Origin: Bacteroides sp.
GTDB taxonomy: Bacteria; Bacteroidota; Bacteroidia; Bacteroidales; Bacteroidaceae
DNA: 64,000 nucleotides
Reading direction: 5' to 3'
Assembly: GCA_021201335.1 (NCBI GenBank)
Contig: JAJQFD010000019.1
Coordinates: 1-64,000, forward strand
Positions within the stretch are counted from its first letter, which is position 1; each line of letters opens with the position of its first letter. Made by a program: the position numbers and the translations under genes. The notes below the pieces were generated by a model, which worked only from the letters and a program-made list of their open reading frames with translations, was not told the origin of the DNA and made no database searches. Below are positions 17,177 through 26,878 of the stretch, piece after piece.

Positions 17177-20100
17177 ATGACGCGCAAATGGTTGAAAAGG
17201 ATAGGTGTTATCATATCTATTCCTATATTATTGTTTTTACTTTTAATTATACTTCTTTATATTCCTCCTATACAAAATTATTTGCGTAGGCAGGCGGTTG
17301 TTTATGCGTCGGATGCAACAGGAATGCAGATTGATGTCCAACGTATTGACTTGCGTTTCCCACTCAATTTATTGGTAAGAGGGGTAGAAGTAATACAAAA
17401 TCCGGACACACTACTCACACTGGAAAGTCTCAATGTAAGTGTCAAGTTAATACCACTTTTTAGCGGGAGAATCGAACTAAATGATTTGACGCTGAAAAAT
17501 GCCAATGTTAATACCCTCAATCTTTTGGAGGGGATGCATCTTCAAGGCAACTTAGGACAATTATCGTTGAATAGTGATGGTATCGACCTGGGTGCACAAA
17601 CGGTCTCAATTAACTCGGTGAGCCTGGGCAATACCCAATTGCAGCTGTCTTTGAATGATACCACAGAAGTTCCAAAAGATACCACTGAAACTGCCATGAA
17701 CTGGTTGGTCGAGGTTCAGAAGATTGATATCAATGATGTCGGATTTGTTTTTCAAATGCCAGCGGATACGCTTTACCTGATCACCACTTTAGGAGAATCT
17801 GAAATAAGGAATGTAAAAGTAGACTTGAGTAGCCAATATTATGGATTAGAAAAATTAGCTATCAATAATTCCTACATAAGTTATCAAACAAGTCTTTTAC
17901 CTCCACAACCGGGTTTCGACCCTTCACATATAACATTGAATGACGTTAATCTAAAAGTCAATTCTGTTATGATGCAAGGAAGGGAAATGAAAGCCTTTAT
18001 CGAAGAGGGATCTTTACACGAACGATCTGGTTTTCAGCTAAGTTCTTTTTCCGGGCAATTCTATACGGATTCACTGCTTATACATCTGCCTGAATTATCA
18101 TTAACCACTCCTTATTCGGATATACGTGCCGAAGCTTTGGTTCCCTGGGATCTGAGTGGCTCTTCTCAACAGGCGCTTCTTGCTGAGTTGTCGGCCAATA
18201 TAGGCAAGCAGGATATATTCATCTTTGTACCAGATCTTTCGGAGAGTTTTCAAAGAGACTTTCCAGTCCAGCCTTTTACTTTTAATTTAGGAGCACAGGG
18301 AACACTGGAAGATTTCCAAATATCTCATTTAAAGGCTGAATTACCTACAGCATTTACTCTCACCGGAACGGGAGAGATGAGGCAGCTTAAAGATAGCATC
18401 AATCGAACGGGTAATATTAATCTTGATCTGCAAACAAATCGACTTGATTTTCTGAAAACTCTGGCCGGAATGTCGGCAGATACTTCCCTTGTAATTCCTC
18501 GAGGAATCCGGATGAATGCGAAGCTCAATATGCACGGGCCGCAATACACGGCCGCTTTACAAGCTTTGGAAAGTGATGGAGTTATTAATTTAAATGCAGC
18601 GCTAAACAGTACAACCGAAGTTTATAATGCACAGCTTAATATTGATTCTCTTCAAATGGCTCACTTCCTGCCTAAAGATTCTATCGGTCGATTAATCGCG
18701 GATGTGCAGGTACAAGGAAGGGGATTGGATTTTACATCTCCCAATTCTTCGGCAACTGCCAGCTTGAATCTTAACAGGCTTGAATATGCCCGGTATAACC
18801 TTACAGGAGTAAATCTGACGGCTGAATTAAGAAATGCGCTCATATCTGCCATTTTTAAAAGTGAAAATGAATTATTAAATGCCGAAGGAGAAGCTTCGTA
18901 TAGTATGAGGAATACCGGATATACGGAAGCTACAGCCAATATTCAGATAAAAAATATTAATCTTTACGAGTTGGGAATGATTGACCAACCCGTAACCCGA
19001 CCTTTTGAACTCAACTTGCAGGCTTTGACGAAGCGTGATTCTGTAGGACTTTCTCTCACTTCACGGGACTTGCGGATTGATTTCCGCTCCAGAACTTCTC
19101 TGGAACGACTTATCAATGAATCTACCGATTTCACCAACCTTTTGATGAGTCAAGTCGATGCTCGTTTACTGGACCATGTTGCCCTAAGACGTGCCTTACC
19201 GTCGGCGGCTCTTCGAGTTAAATCAGGACAAGATAATTCATTGGCTGATTTTCTGGCATTGAATAATGTGCGATATAGCACGATGAACGTAGGGCTGGTA
19301 GCAACTCCCCGCATTGGTATTAACGGACGTGCCGCAGTGAATGGTTTGAGTGTTGATACATTGCAATTAGATACTATATTCCTGGTTGCTCATCAGGATA
19401 CCAGCCGATTAAGATTACGTGTGGGGATTAATAACAGCCTGGAAAATCCACAAATTAGTTTTACTTCTTCAGTTACCGGTGAAATACGTAGTAATGATGC
19501 TGAATTAACTCTCCGGTTTGCCAATGCGAGTGGTGACACTGGATTATTGTTGGGTGTCAATGCTCGTCCTGTAAGTGATGGTGTAAACTTTTCATTTATA
19601 CCACAGGAGCCTATTCTGGCTTTCAAAAGCTTTCGATTAGAAGATCATAATAGTATTTTCTTACGAAATGACCTTCGGGTGATAGCCGATGTGGAAATGC
19701 TGGATTCTGTAGGTACAGGAATCCGTATCCAATCTCTTCCGGATAATATAAATCTGCAAAATCTGGATATTGAAGTAAGACGCATTGATTTAGGCGGAAT
19801 TAGTAGAATACTGCCTTATTTCCCGGAGATTGCTGGTTTGTTCTCGTTAGAAGCTAATTTTCAACAATCTGTAGAAAAGAACATACAGGTATCAGCGGAA
19901 GCAACAGTTGGCGATTTCTTTTACGATCAGAACCGTATCGGGAATATTGGCTTAGGGGCAACCTGGTTGCCAGCTGGTAGTTTACAATACCTGGATGCAT
20001 ACCTGACAAGTGAAAATGAACAGATTCTTACGGCAACAGGAACAGTAGATACAGGAAATAACGGGTTGGATGTAAATGCTACTTTGGAACATTTCCCTCT

Positions 20101-21655
20101 TCATTTTAGTTCTGCCTTTATTTCTCAGGATTTGATACAGTTGGGTGGAGATCTTGATGGTACTCTGGCCATAACGGGTACTACAAGTGCTCCTTTATTA
20201 AATGGTGAATTTAATATGCATGGGGTTGATATTCAATCAGCTATTTATGGCGTGCGTTTCAGGTTGGATGAACGGCCACTTCGTATAACCGACAGTCGTT
20301 TCTTTTTTGATAATTATGCTATTTATTCGATGGAATCTACCAGTAACCCGTTTACAGTTAATGGATATGTGGATCTGTCGAATTTATCAGCAGGTGTGGC
20401 CGATCTTACTTTGGCGGCACGCAATTATCCTTTGCTGAATGCCCGTCGATCTACCGTTAGCGAACTATATGGCCGGGTGAATGTTGATTTGAATTCAACT
20501 TTAAAAGGACCATTGTCAGCATTGGTCATGAGAGGAAATTTGAATGTTTTAGCGAATACCAATGCAACCTATATTCTTAAGGATTCTCCATTAACGGTAC
20601 AAGACAGGCTGGGTGAGTTGGTTGAATTTACTTCTTTTACAGTGGATTCTATTCCACCTGTAGAAGAAGAAAATACAATCAACACTTTCGGAGGATTAGA
20701 CATGTTCATCACGATCAATATTGATCCGGCTGTAAGATTAGGTGTCGATCTGAGTGGCGACGAAAGTAGTTATGTTAGCTTGGAAGGTGGAGGAAATTTA
20801 TCCTTTATATATACTCCTCAGGGTGATATGTCGCTGACCGGACGCTATGAATTTACAGGAGGGACCGTTAAATATGAATTACCCGTAATTCCATTAAAAG
20901 AATTTAGCATCAGAAGTGGAAGTTATGTAGACTGGGTAGGAGATATAATGAATCCTAATCTCAATTTGGTGGCAACGGAACGGATGAGAGCTACCGTGCA
21001 GGATCCGAGCAATAGTTCCAAGCGCATGGTAAACTTTGATGTAAGTATCGTTATTAAAAATAATCTGAAAGACCTTAATCTTGCTTTTGATCTGGAGGCG
21101 CCCGAAGATGGAGAAATTCAACAACAGCTCGAAGCGATGGGTGCTGAGGAACGCGGAAAGCAAGCGGTGGCTATGATGGTTACAGGTATTTATCTGGCAG
21201 GCGGTGGAGGTACCGGTGGTGGATTTAATATTGGTAATGCATTAAATGGCCTCTTGCAAAGCCAGCTGGCTGGTATAGCAGGATCTGCTTTGAAATCCGT
21301 GAATATATCTTTTGGGATGGAAAATTATGACGATGGAAGCGGTAGTACACGTACAGATTATAATTTCCGGTATGCTCAGGGATTTTTTAATGACAGGGTA
21401 CAGGTTGTGATTGGGGGTCGGGTGTCTACAGGTGGTGATGCAGCTACTCGTGATGAATCTTTCATTGATAATATCTCAGTGGAGTATAGGCTGGATTCAT
21501 CAAGTACCCGCTATTTACGCTTGTTCCATAATAAAAATTATGAAAGCCTTCTGGAAGGAGAGATTACAGAAACCGGAGGTGGTATTGTACTCCGTAAAAA
21601 GGTAAACAAGCTGGGTGAGCTGTTTATTTTCCGAAGAAAAAAAGAAAATAATTAG
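17177..21655 (+). CDS. tamB: TamB-family translocation and assembly module / lipid transport protein
   Basis: A 1492-residue protein with one N-terminal membrane anchor (about residues 10-32) and a very long periplasmic part made of repeating beta-strands, as in TamB/AsmA-like bridging proteins. The C-terminal several hundred residues form the TamB (DUF490) domain, ending in glycine-rich YLAGGGGTGGGFN and a final segment with SVEYRLDSSSTRYLRLF. It starts 51 bases after the kinase gene. The next gene encodes a BamA-superfamily outer-membrane lipoprotein, the usual partner. Proteins of this family span the periplasm and are linked to outer-membrane protein insertion or phospholipid movement. 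No lesion is seen. Confidence 0.9.
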   Translation: MTRKWLKRIGVIISIPILLFLLLIILLYIPPIQNYLRRQAVVYASDATGMQIDVQRIDLRFPLNLLVRGVEVIQNPDTLLTLESLNVSVKLIPLFSGRIELNDLTLKNANVNTLNLLEGMHLQGNLGQLSLNSDGIDLGAQTVSINSVSLGNTQLQLSLNDTTEVPKDTTETAMNWLVEVQKIDINDVGFVFQMPADTLYLITTLGESEIRNVKVDLSSQYYGLEKLAINNSYISYQTSLLPPQPGFDPSHITLNDVNLKVNSVMMQGREMKAFIEEGSLHERSGFQLSSFSGQFYTDSLLIHLPELSLTTPYSDIRAEALVPWDLSGSSQQALLAELSANIGKQDIFIFVPDLSESFQRDFPVQPFTFNLGAQGTLEDFQISHLKAELPTAFTLTGTGEMRQLKDSINRTGNINLDLQTNRLDFLKTLAGMSADTSLVIPRGIRMNAKLNMHGPQYTAALQALESDGVINLNAALNSTTEVYNAQLNIDSLQMAHFLPKDSIGRLIADVQVQGRGLDFTSPNSSATASLNLNRLEYARYNLTGVNLTAELRNALISAIFKSENELLNAEGEASYSMRNTGYTEATANIQIKNINLYELGMIDQPVTRPFELNLQALTKRDSVGLSLTSRDLRIDFRSRTSLERLINESTDFTNLLMSQVDARLLDHVALRRALPSAALRVKSGQDNSLADFLALNNVRYSTMNVGLVATPRIGINGRAAVNGLSVDTLQLDTIFLVAHQDTSRLRLRVGINNSLENPQISFTSSVTGEIRSNDAELTLRFANASGDTGLLLGVNARPVSDGVNFSFIPQEPILAFKSFRLEDHNSIFLRNDLRVIADVEMLDSVGTGIRIQSLPDNINLQNLDIEVRRIDLGGISRILPYFPEIAGLFSLEANFQQSVEKNIQVSAEATVGDFFYDQNRIGNIGLGATWLPAGSLQYLDAYLTSENEQILTATGTVDTGNNGLDVNATLEHFPLHFSSAFISQDLIQLGGDLDGTLAITGTTSAPLLNGEFNMHGVDIQSAIYGVRFRLDERPLRITDSRFFFDNYAIYSMESTSNPFTVNGYVDLSNLSAGVADLTLAARNYPLLNARRSTVSELYGRVNVDLNSTLKGPLSALVMRGNLNVLANTNATYILKDSPLTVQDRLGELVEFTSFTVDSIPPVEEENTINTFGGLDMFITINIDPAVRLGVDLSGDESSYVSLEGGGNLSFIYTPQGDMSLTGRYEFTGGTVKYELPVIPLKEFSIRSGSYVDWVGDIMNPNLNLVATERMRATVQDPSNSSKRMVNFDVSIVIKNNLKDLNLAFDLEAPEDGEIQQQLEAMGAEERGKQAVAMMVTGIYLAGGGGTGGGFNIGNALNGLLQSQLAGIAGSALKSVNISFGMENYDDGSGSTRTDYNFRYAQGFFNDRVQVVIGGRVSTGGDAATRDESFIDNISVEYRLDSSSTRYLRLFHNKNYESLLEGEITETGGGIVLRKKVNKLGELFIFRRKKENN

Positions 21656-21677
21656 AATTGTATTAACCGAAAGAAAT

Positions 21678-23984
21678 ATGAAACTAAAAGAAGGCGTCAT
21701 TATCATCATAAGTTTATTGGCTTTATATGCTTGTTCTACCACAAAGAACTTGCCTGATGGGCAGGTACTTTATACGGGCCAAAAAAAGATGACTGTCGAA
21801 AACCGCTCTAAATCGAGGGTAGGGGAGAGTGCGATGTCAGAAGTGGAAGATGCATTGGGAAAAGCTCCCAATAACTCCTTGTTTGGTAGTTCAACTATGC
21901 GTATTCCTTTTCCGCTTGGGCTTTGGATTTATAATGCGTATGTTAATTCGGACAGTAAATTTGGACAATGGATTTTCCGAAAATTTGCTGCCACTCCAGT
22001 CTTTATCTCGACTGTGAATCCCGGCTTGCGTGAAAAAGCTGCAACCAATATTCTGCATGATTATGGTTTTTTCAATGGGACAGTCAATTATGATATTATT
22101 CCCAATGAAAAGAATGAGAAAAAAGCAAAGATACAGTTCCATGTGGATATGAAAAATGCATATTTTCTGGATTCTATTGAATATCGTCGTTTTTCACCCG
22201 AACTGATGAATATTATTAACCGGAGCGAAACCCGTAGTTCTTTGCACAAGGGTGACCAGTTCAATGTTATTGCTCTGGAAGAAGAAAGACAACGGTTAAG
22301 CACTATTTTCCGGAATGTTGGTTTCTACTATTTTCGCCCCGACTTTATTGGATATCGTGCTGATACTACCCGGATAAGCGGATTAGTTGATCTTCAGGTG
22401 ATACCCAAAGCCGGAATTCCATCCAATGCCATGAAGCGTTGGTTTATAGGAGATATTTCAGTAGACTTATTAGGCCGGTTTGGTGAAGCACCAAATGATT
22501 CCATGATGTACGACGATCTTAAAATACGTTATTACAACAAACCCGAAGTACGTCCGAAAGTACTAAAGAAACGCTTTCGTTTTGAACCCGGTCAGCGTTA
22601 CTCTCAAAGGCGTAGTTCACTGACTCAGCAGAAGTTTGCTGAACTGGGGATTTTTAGATATACTGAAATGCAATTTTTACCCCGTGATACCACTCCAGAA
22701 AATAATATTCTGGATGTCACCGTTCGTTCAGCCTTAGATCTGCCGTACAACAGTGAACTGGAATTCAATATTGCGGCAAAAAGTAATGATTATGCAGGCC
22801 CGGGAGCAGCTTATTCAGTAACCCGTCGAAATATGTTTCGTGGGGGTGAAACCTTTACTATTGGGATCAAAGGATCTTATGAATGGCAAACGAAAGACCC
22901 GCCCGGAGGTAGTGCCGGTAAAATTAATTCCTGGGAGATCGGTTTAAATTCATCGTTGACTATTCCCCGAATCGTATTTCCCGGATTTAATAAAAAGGAA
23001 TTTGATTTTCCCGCTACTACTACCTTCAGCCTCAATATCGATCAGTTGAACAGAGCGCATTTCTTTAAAATGCTTTCTTTTGGAGGAGAAGCCACTTATT
23101 CTTTTCAGCCTAGCAGTGTAAGCAGACATACTATTACTCCCCTCAAATTAACTTTTAGTACTTTGCAAAGTACAACAGCAGAATTTGATAGCATTATGGA
23201 GTATAACGAACCTTTAAAAAAGAGTATGGATAACCAATTTATTCCGGCTATGTCCTATACATATACCTACGATAATGCATCGAATCGTCGGAAACGGAAT
23301 CATTTTTGGTGGCAGACTTCATTTACTTCGGCAGGAAATATAACATCCGGCATTTATGCCTTGTTTGGAAAAGGATTTAACGAGGAAAAGAAACTTTTTA
23401 ATTCCATCATGGCGCAATTCTTAAAACTAACGAGTGAAGTTCGCTATACTTGGCGAATTGACCGGAACCAATCAATTGCTACTCGCTTTATGGGCGGAGC
23501 AGTTTACGGATATGGAAGTAATAAAGTTGTGCCCTACAGAGAGCAATTTTTCATTGGGGGTGCAAACAGTATTCGTGCATTTACTGTACGTAGTATCGGC
23601 CCGGGGAGTTATATACCCGATCCCGACGACAGGTACGGTTATCTCGACCAAACAGGTGAGCTTAAATTTGAGGCCAACGTGGAATACCGTTTCCGTATAA
23701 TCAAAAATCTGCATGGGGCCATTTTTGTGGATGCCGGGAATGTTTGGTTACTCCGTGATAATGAGCAACTTCCGGGTGGTAAGTTCACACTTAAAGGATT
23801 AGGTAGTAACATTGCTCTTGGAACCGGTGCTGGTTTACGTTATGATCTCAACTATCTTATTATTCGTTTAGATTGCGGCGTGGGTATCCATGCTCCGTAC
23901 GATACGGGTAAAAGCGGCTATTACAATATTCCTAAATTTAGTGACGGATTAGGATTACATTTTGCAGTAGGTTATCCTTTTTAA
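21678..23984 (+). CDS. tamL: TamL: BamA/TamA-family outer membrane lipoprotein
   Basis: A 768-residue outer-membrane protein with a lipoprotein signal (SLLALYACSTTKNLPDGQ), POTRA-like N-terminal region and a C-terminal 16-strand barrel of the bacterial surface antigen family. The barrel part has the conserved FFIGGANSIRAF (the RGF-like loop region), and the chain ends in aromatic F (GLGLHFAVGYPF), the beta-signal. The start at 21678 gives a normal lipoprotein signal; the upstream frame from 21615 runs inside tamB. Lipid-anchored TamA homologues paired with TamB are called TamL in Bacteroidota. It presumably works with TamB in outer-membrane biogenesis. Confidence 0.88.
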   Translation: MKLKEGVIIIISLLALYACSTTKNLPDGQVLYTGQKKMTVENRSKSRVGESAMSEVEDALGKAPNNSLFGSSTMRIPFPLGLWIYNAYVNSDSKFGQWIFRKFAATPVFISTVNPGLREKAATNILHDYGFFNGTVNYDIIPNEKNEKKAKIQFHVDMKNAYFLDSIEYRRFSPELMNIINRSETRSSLHKGDQFNVIALEEERQRLSTIFRNVGFYYFRPDFIGYRADTTRISGLVDLQVIPKAGIPSNAMKRWFIGDISVDLLGRFGEAPNDSMMYDDLKIRYYNKPEVRPKVLKKRFRFEPGQRYSQRRSSLTQQKFAELGIFRYTEMQFLPRDTTPENNILDVTVRSALDLPYNSELEFNIAAKSNDYAGPGAAYSVTRRNMFRGGETFTIGIKGSYEWQTKDPPGGSAGKINSWEIGLNSSLTIPRIVFPGFNKKEFDFPATTTFSLNIDQLNRAHFFKMLSFGGEATYSFQPSSVSRHTITPLKLTFSTLQSTTAEFDSIMEYNEPLKKSMDNQFIPAMSYTYTYDNASNRRKRNHFWWQTSFTSAGNITSGIYALFGKGFNEEKKLFNSIMAQFLKLTSEVRYTWRIDRNQSIATRFMGGAVYGYGSNKVVPYREQFFIGGANSIRAFTVRSIGPGSYIPDPDDRYGYLDQTGELKFEANVEYRFRIIKNLHGAIFVDAGNVWLLRDNEQLPGGKFTLKGLGSNIALGTGAGLRYDLNYLIIRLDCGVGIHAPYDTGKSGYYNIPKFSDGLGLHFAVGYPF

Positions 23985-24568
23985 ATATTAATTCTTTATT
24001 TGGATGGAAATCAGAATGAAAGAAATTAATTTGTTTTATTTCCATTTTGCTTGATATTCGTTTTAATTGCTTACGAGCCTTAACTGCAATAAAAGTAAAC
24101 GAGTAGTTAAAAACAGTAAAAATGGAAGATTGATAGCCATTAATAAGGTGTTTTTGCGCTTTTGAAAGGTGTTTTCCGAGGATTTTTATGCATACTTGCC
24201 GGCTTAAGTTTAAAGACTTGCGCCTACAAGTATAAAGAGTTGCGCCTGTAAGTATAAAGAGTTGCACCTGCAAGTGTAAAAACCATCTCAAAAAAATGCT
24301 TTATTTTTTTCTGGAAGCAATGGAAATACATCCATTCAGGAATAATCATAAATAAGCAAGAAGTAAATAAAATGCTGATATTTTGACTTTATTTAGTGAG
24401 AATCTGTGTTCAAAAATTGTCTTTTTATTTATTTTCTTGTCTTTTTGGATAAATTAAATGTGATTTCCTTGCGATTTTTATGAATGATCTTTGTCCATGC
24501 CTGATATACCGCAATCTAGGCCCGTTTCATTGGCAAAATGTCAAAATGTCAAATTGATATATCTTCTT
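23985..24568. other. Intergenic region downstream of tamL
   Basis: About 580 bases between convergent genes. It holds the 4 x 22 bp repeat at 24194-24281 and AT-rich DNA. An open frame on the minus strand (23938-24291) is produced by the repeat and overlaps the tamL end; it is not considered a gene. No clear terminator with a U-tract was found after tamL. Confidence 0.6.
24194..24281. repeat. Four tandem 22-bp units
   Basis: Four units with consensus near A(C/G)TTGCGCCTACAAGTATAA plus AG, starting at 24194, 24216, 24238 and 24260. Units 2 and 3 differ at only a few positions; unit 1 is the most diverged. The period equals that of the CGGTAG element elsewhere in the window, but the sequence is different. 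Confidence 0.85.
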
Positions 24569-25543
24569 TTATAGTGTATTGGCCAACTCGTGTTGTTCTT
24601 TAAAGAATAATACACGTTCCTTTTCACCTGTACCGGATATTAATGTAGAGACAGCCTTCAACGAACCCACCCAGTTTCTTATTGACAAGGCGGAATCTTG
24701 ATCGGTTCCTAAAAAGGAATACGTAAAGAACGATCTGAGGAAACACGTGCAATCGCCATTATTCGTTCGGTAATGGTATGCATAAGACATTCCCAGATCT
24801 AATTTGGTGATATATAGATTAACTTTTTGATCCCAAAAATCCCATTGTTTAATTCCCCCACAATAACCTTCAATATCATATAGAAAATGATGAATATCTT
24901 CTTTGAGCATTCCTAAATCTTCATTATTTACTAAACCAATAGTATGGAAGTATTTGATGTCATTGATGATATTGAAAAAAGTTATATAATTCCAAATATA
25001 AAATACAGATTGAATTCTGTCATAAATACTTTGAAGTTCATTCAGGAATGATTTAATGGAGTGCGGGATCTCCCATTTACCAAAATCAGAGAACTCCTTT
25101 CCACCGATACTGTAGCGTCCCAGTTTAAAATAATAAAATTTGATCAAGTGGGGGTACGGAATCATAAATTCGAGAGGGAGTGTATTGAAAACAGCACCCA
25201 TCTCAATTTTCTCATATTCAGCTAATTTTATTTGGTTGAGATAAGGAGTTACAAGCACCAGGTAATCTTCCATACTTGCAATACTGTTTGGATGGTGTAG
25301 TTTTAGGGAGACTGTGGTATTATCAGCATCCGAAAACAATAGCTGGTCAATTGAAATTCTTAATTTCTCGGCCAGAATTCCCATTTCATTGATCGTGAAA
25401 TTCACCCTGTTATTTAGCCTCCTGATAGCAGATTCACGTTCAATCTTTAAAATGTCCGCAATTACCAGGCTTAGTGAGGCTTTCCGTGGATATTTTTTGA
25501 GTAATGCCTCAATAAATTTATCCTGTAGATATTTCTGAGCCAT
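24569..25543 (-). CDS. Helix-turn-helix transcriptional regulator of unknown family
   Basis: A 324-residue protein. Residues about 15-70 look like a lambda-repressor-type HTH (SLVIADILKIERESAIRRLN, then INEMGILAEKLRISIDQLLF). The remaining 250 residues are rich in aromatic residues (FYYFKLGRYSIGG, FYIWNYITFF) and contain no enzyme motif I recognise; they may bind a ligand or form oligomers. Similar one-off regulators are common in Bacteroidales. A perfect 11-bp inverted repeat lies 20-60 bases upstream of its start, suggesting self-regulation. The gene is transcribed leftward, away from the fimbrial locus, and could act on it, but no direct evidence supports this. Confidence 0.65.
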   Translation of the reverse strand: MAQKYLQDKFIEALLKKYPRKASLSLVIADILKIERESAIRRLNNRVNFTINEMGILAEKLRISIDQLLFSDADNTTVSLKLHHPNSIASMEDYLVLVTPYLNQIKLAEYEKIEMGAVFNTLPLEFMIPYPHLIKFYYFKLGRYSIGGKEFSDFGKWEIPHSIKSFLNELQSIYDRIQSVFYIWNYITFFNIINDIKYFHTIGLVNNEDLGMLKEDIHHFLYDIEGYCGGIKQWDFWDQKVNLYITKLDLGMSYAYHYRTNNGDCTCFLRSFFTYSFLGTDQDSALSIRNWVGSLKAVSTLISGTGEKERVLFFKEQHELANTL

Positions 25544-25561
25544 AATAAATTAATATATTCG

Positions 25562-25602
25562 CAAATATTGTAGTATAATTACTGATTATGTTACAATATT
25601 TG
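25562..25602. promoter_or_regulatory. Inverted repeat upstream of the HTH gene (operator candidate)
   Basis: CAAATATTGTA (25562-25572) and TACAATATTTG (25592-25602) are perfect inverted 11-mers with centres 30 bases apart, about three helical turns. A third, partial copy (TATTATTGTAA) follows. Its place just upstream of the HTH start at 25543 suggests an operator for that regulator. Confidence 0.5.
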
Positions 25603-26878
25603 TTGTATTATTGTAAATTTATGACATTTATTGTCCATAAACAAATCTATTTTAAAAATAAGTATGATTTATGTCGGCAATTGTGTTCCAAATCAGAACG
25701 AGCTGTCTTTTATGTTTGGAATTCTGCTCGTATCTTTGCACATAGCAGGAAAATAATAAAAAAGCAAGAAATTTATTTCTGTTTAGTCTTAGTTTATGAT
25801 GATAATTTTTGATCAATGGAATGTATTTCATTGATAATAATGGAAAGTTTTATTCCTTTTTATAAGCTGTTTTGGAAAAACGTTTCTTACAAAAGCCTAT
25901 TACTGTTTGAACAAATTTATTGCAATAATTTATTTTGCTTATGTTAACATTTTAATATTTAATGGCCTATGATGACATTTTTATCTTTTCAATTATCTGC
26001 TTTAAGTGGCAGTGCTTTGAGTCTAATCAGAAAAAGGATTGGCAAAATTAAAGAAAGCTATAATCTCCAGATTGCATTTCTTGAGTTCTTTATTGAACTT
26101 AGGAAATAATTGGTTTGTAAATTAGTATCATTCAAAAATGATACTGATTATTGAATGATATTTTAGTAATATGGATAAACATGAACTACCAGATAATTAG
26201 ATTTGAATGAACGTTCGTTTTTGATGTGTTACAAATAGGTTGATAAGAATGAGTGACTGAATGATTTTTTATCCTGCATTTAGTATAGAATAGGAGATGT
26301 GATTTGTTTTATTTGCATATTTGTAGAAATACGAAAATCATACAATCAATCATTCAGGTACGCCTATAATTAATAAAGAGATAAAAGAGAAATTTAAAAG
26401 AAATTTCATGGGATGAATAGAAAAGTGATGCGTGGGCTAAAATTAAATTTTGATTACATTTTGATGTGTTATAGCTATTCTTCGTTGAGGTATCTTACCA
26501 AGGAAGATGTTTTCTGTTTTTTGACTGAAATTAATGATTTTTGCAAACGTTTTTTAAGTAGTTAAATCTCTCAGAAGACGGTTTTTATGAAAATATCGCC
26601 ATAATTTTACTAAAACTATGAATAAATAGCAGAATATTATGAATTCGCGGGGAATGAATATGTTGTAACTTCATAAAAGCTTAATAAGAGAGGAAAAAAG
26701 CATTGCATTCTGAAAGGAGGTCAATCATACGAATATTTCTTGCTGAATAAATAATTCGAACAATTACAGACATCAAAAAAGGACAAAGACGAACTATTTA
26801 TAAGTATAATTTACTCAACTTGTATTGCGAAGGAATGGGATACTTAGTAATAGTAATAAACATTAATAAAATTGAGAA
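25603..26878. other. AT-rich intergenic region of about 1.3 kb before the fimbrial regulator
   Basis: No gene could be recognised with confidence. Two small rightward frames start with ATG: 25969-26109 (46 aa, containing LIRKRIGKIKESYNLQIAF) and 26413-26565 (50 aa, ending EINDFCKRFLSS). The second ends in residues that resemble the C-terminal part of the AraC regulator downstream (CDFCKRFLG), so it may be a remnant of a duplicated regulator. The stretch may be a long leader or regulatory DNA for the fimbrial locus. A 74-aa frame at 25588-25812 has no convincing coding features. Confidence 0.4.
25707..25738 (+). promoter_or_regulatory. Promoter-like element without an obvious gene
   Basis: TATCTTTG (25731-25738) is a perfect -7 box; CTTT lies 20 bases upstream as a near-match to the -33 box. 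The next recognised gene on this strand starts 1.1 kb further right (26879). Confidence 0.4.

Noticed and set aside
24194..24281. CRISPR array
   Set aside because: Units are adjacent without unique spacers, and there are only four; no cas genes are nearby.
23938..24291. A 117-residue minus-strand frame downstream of tamL
   Set aside because: It is created by the 4 x 22 bp tandem repeat and overlaps the tamL 3' end; 22 is not a multiple of 3 and the translation has no consistent protein pattern.
25588..25812. A 74-residue frame in the long intergenic region
   Set aside because: Composition is not protein-like and a promoter-like element lies inside it.
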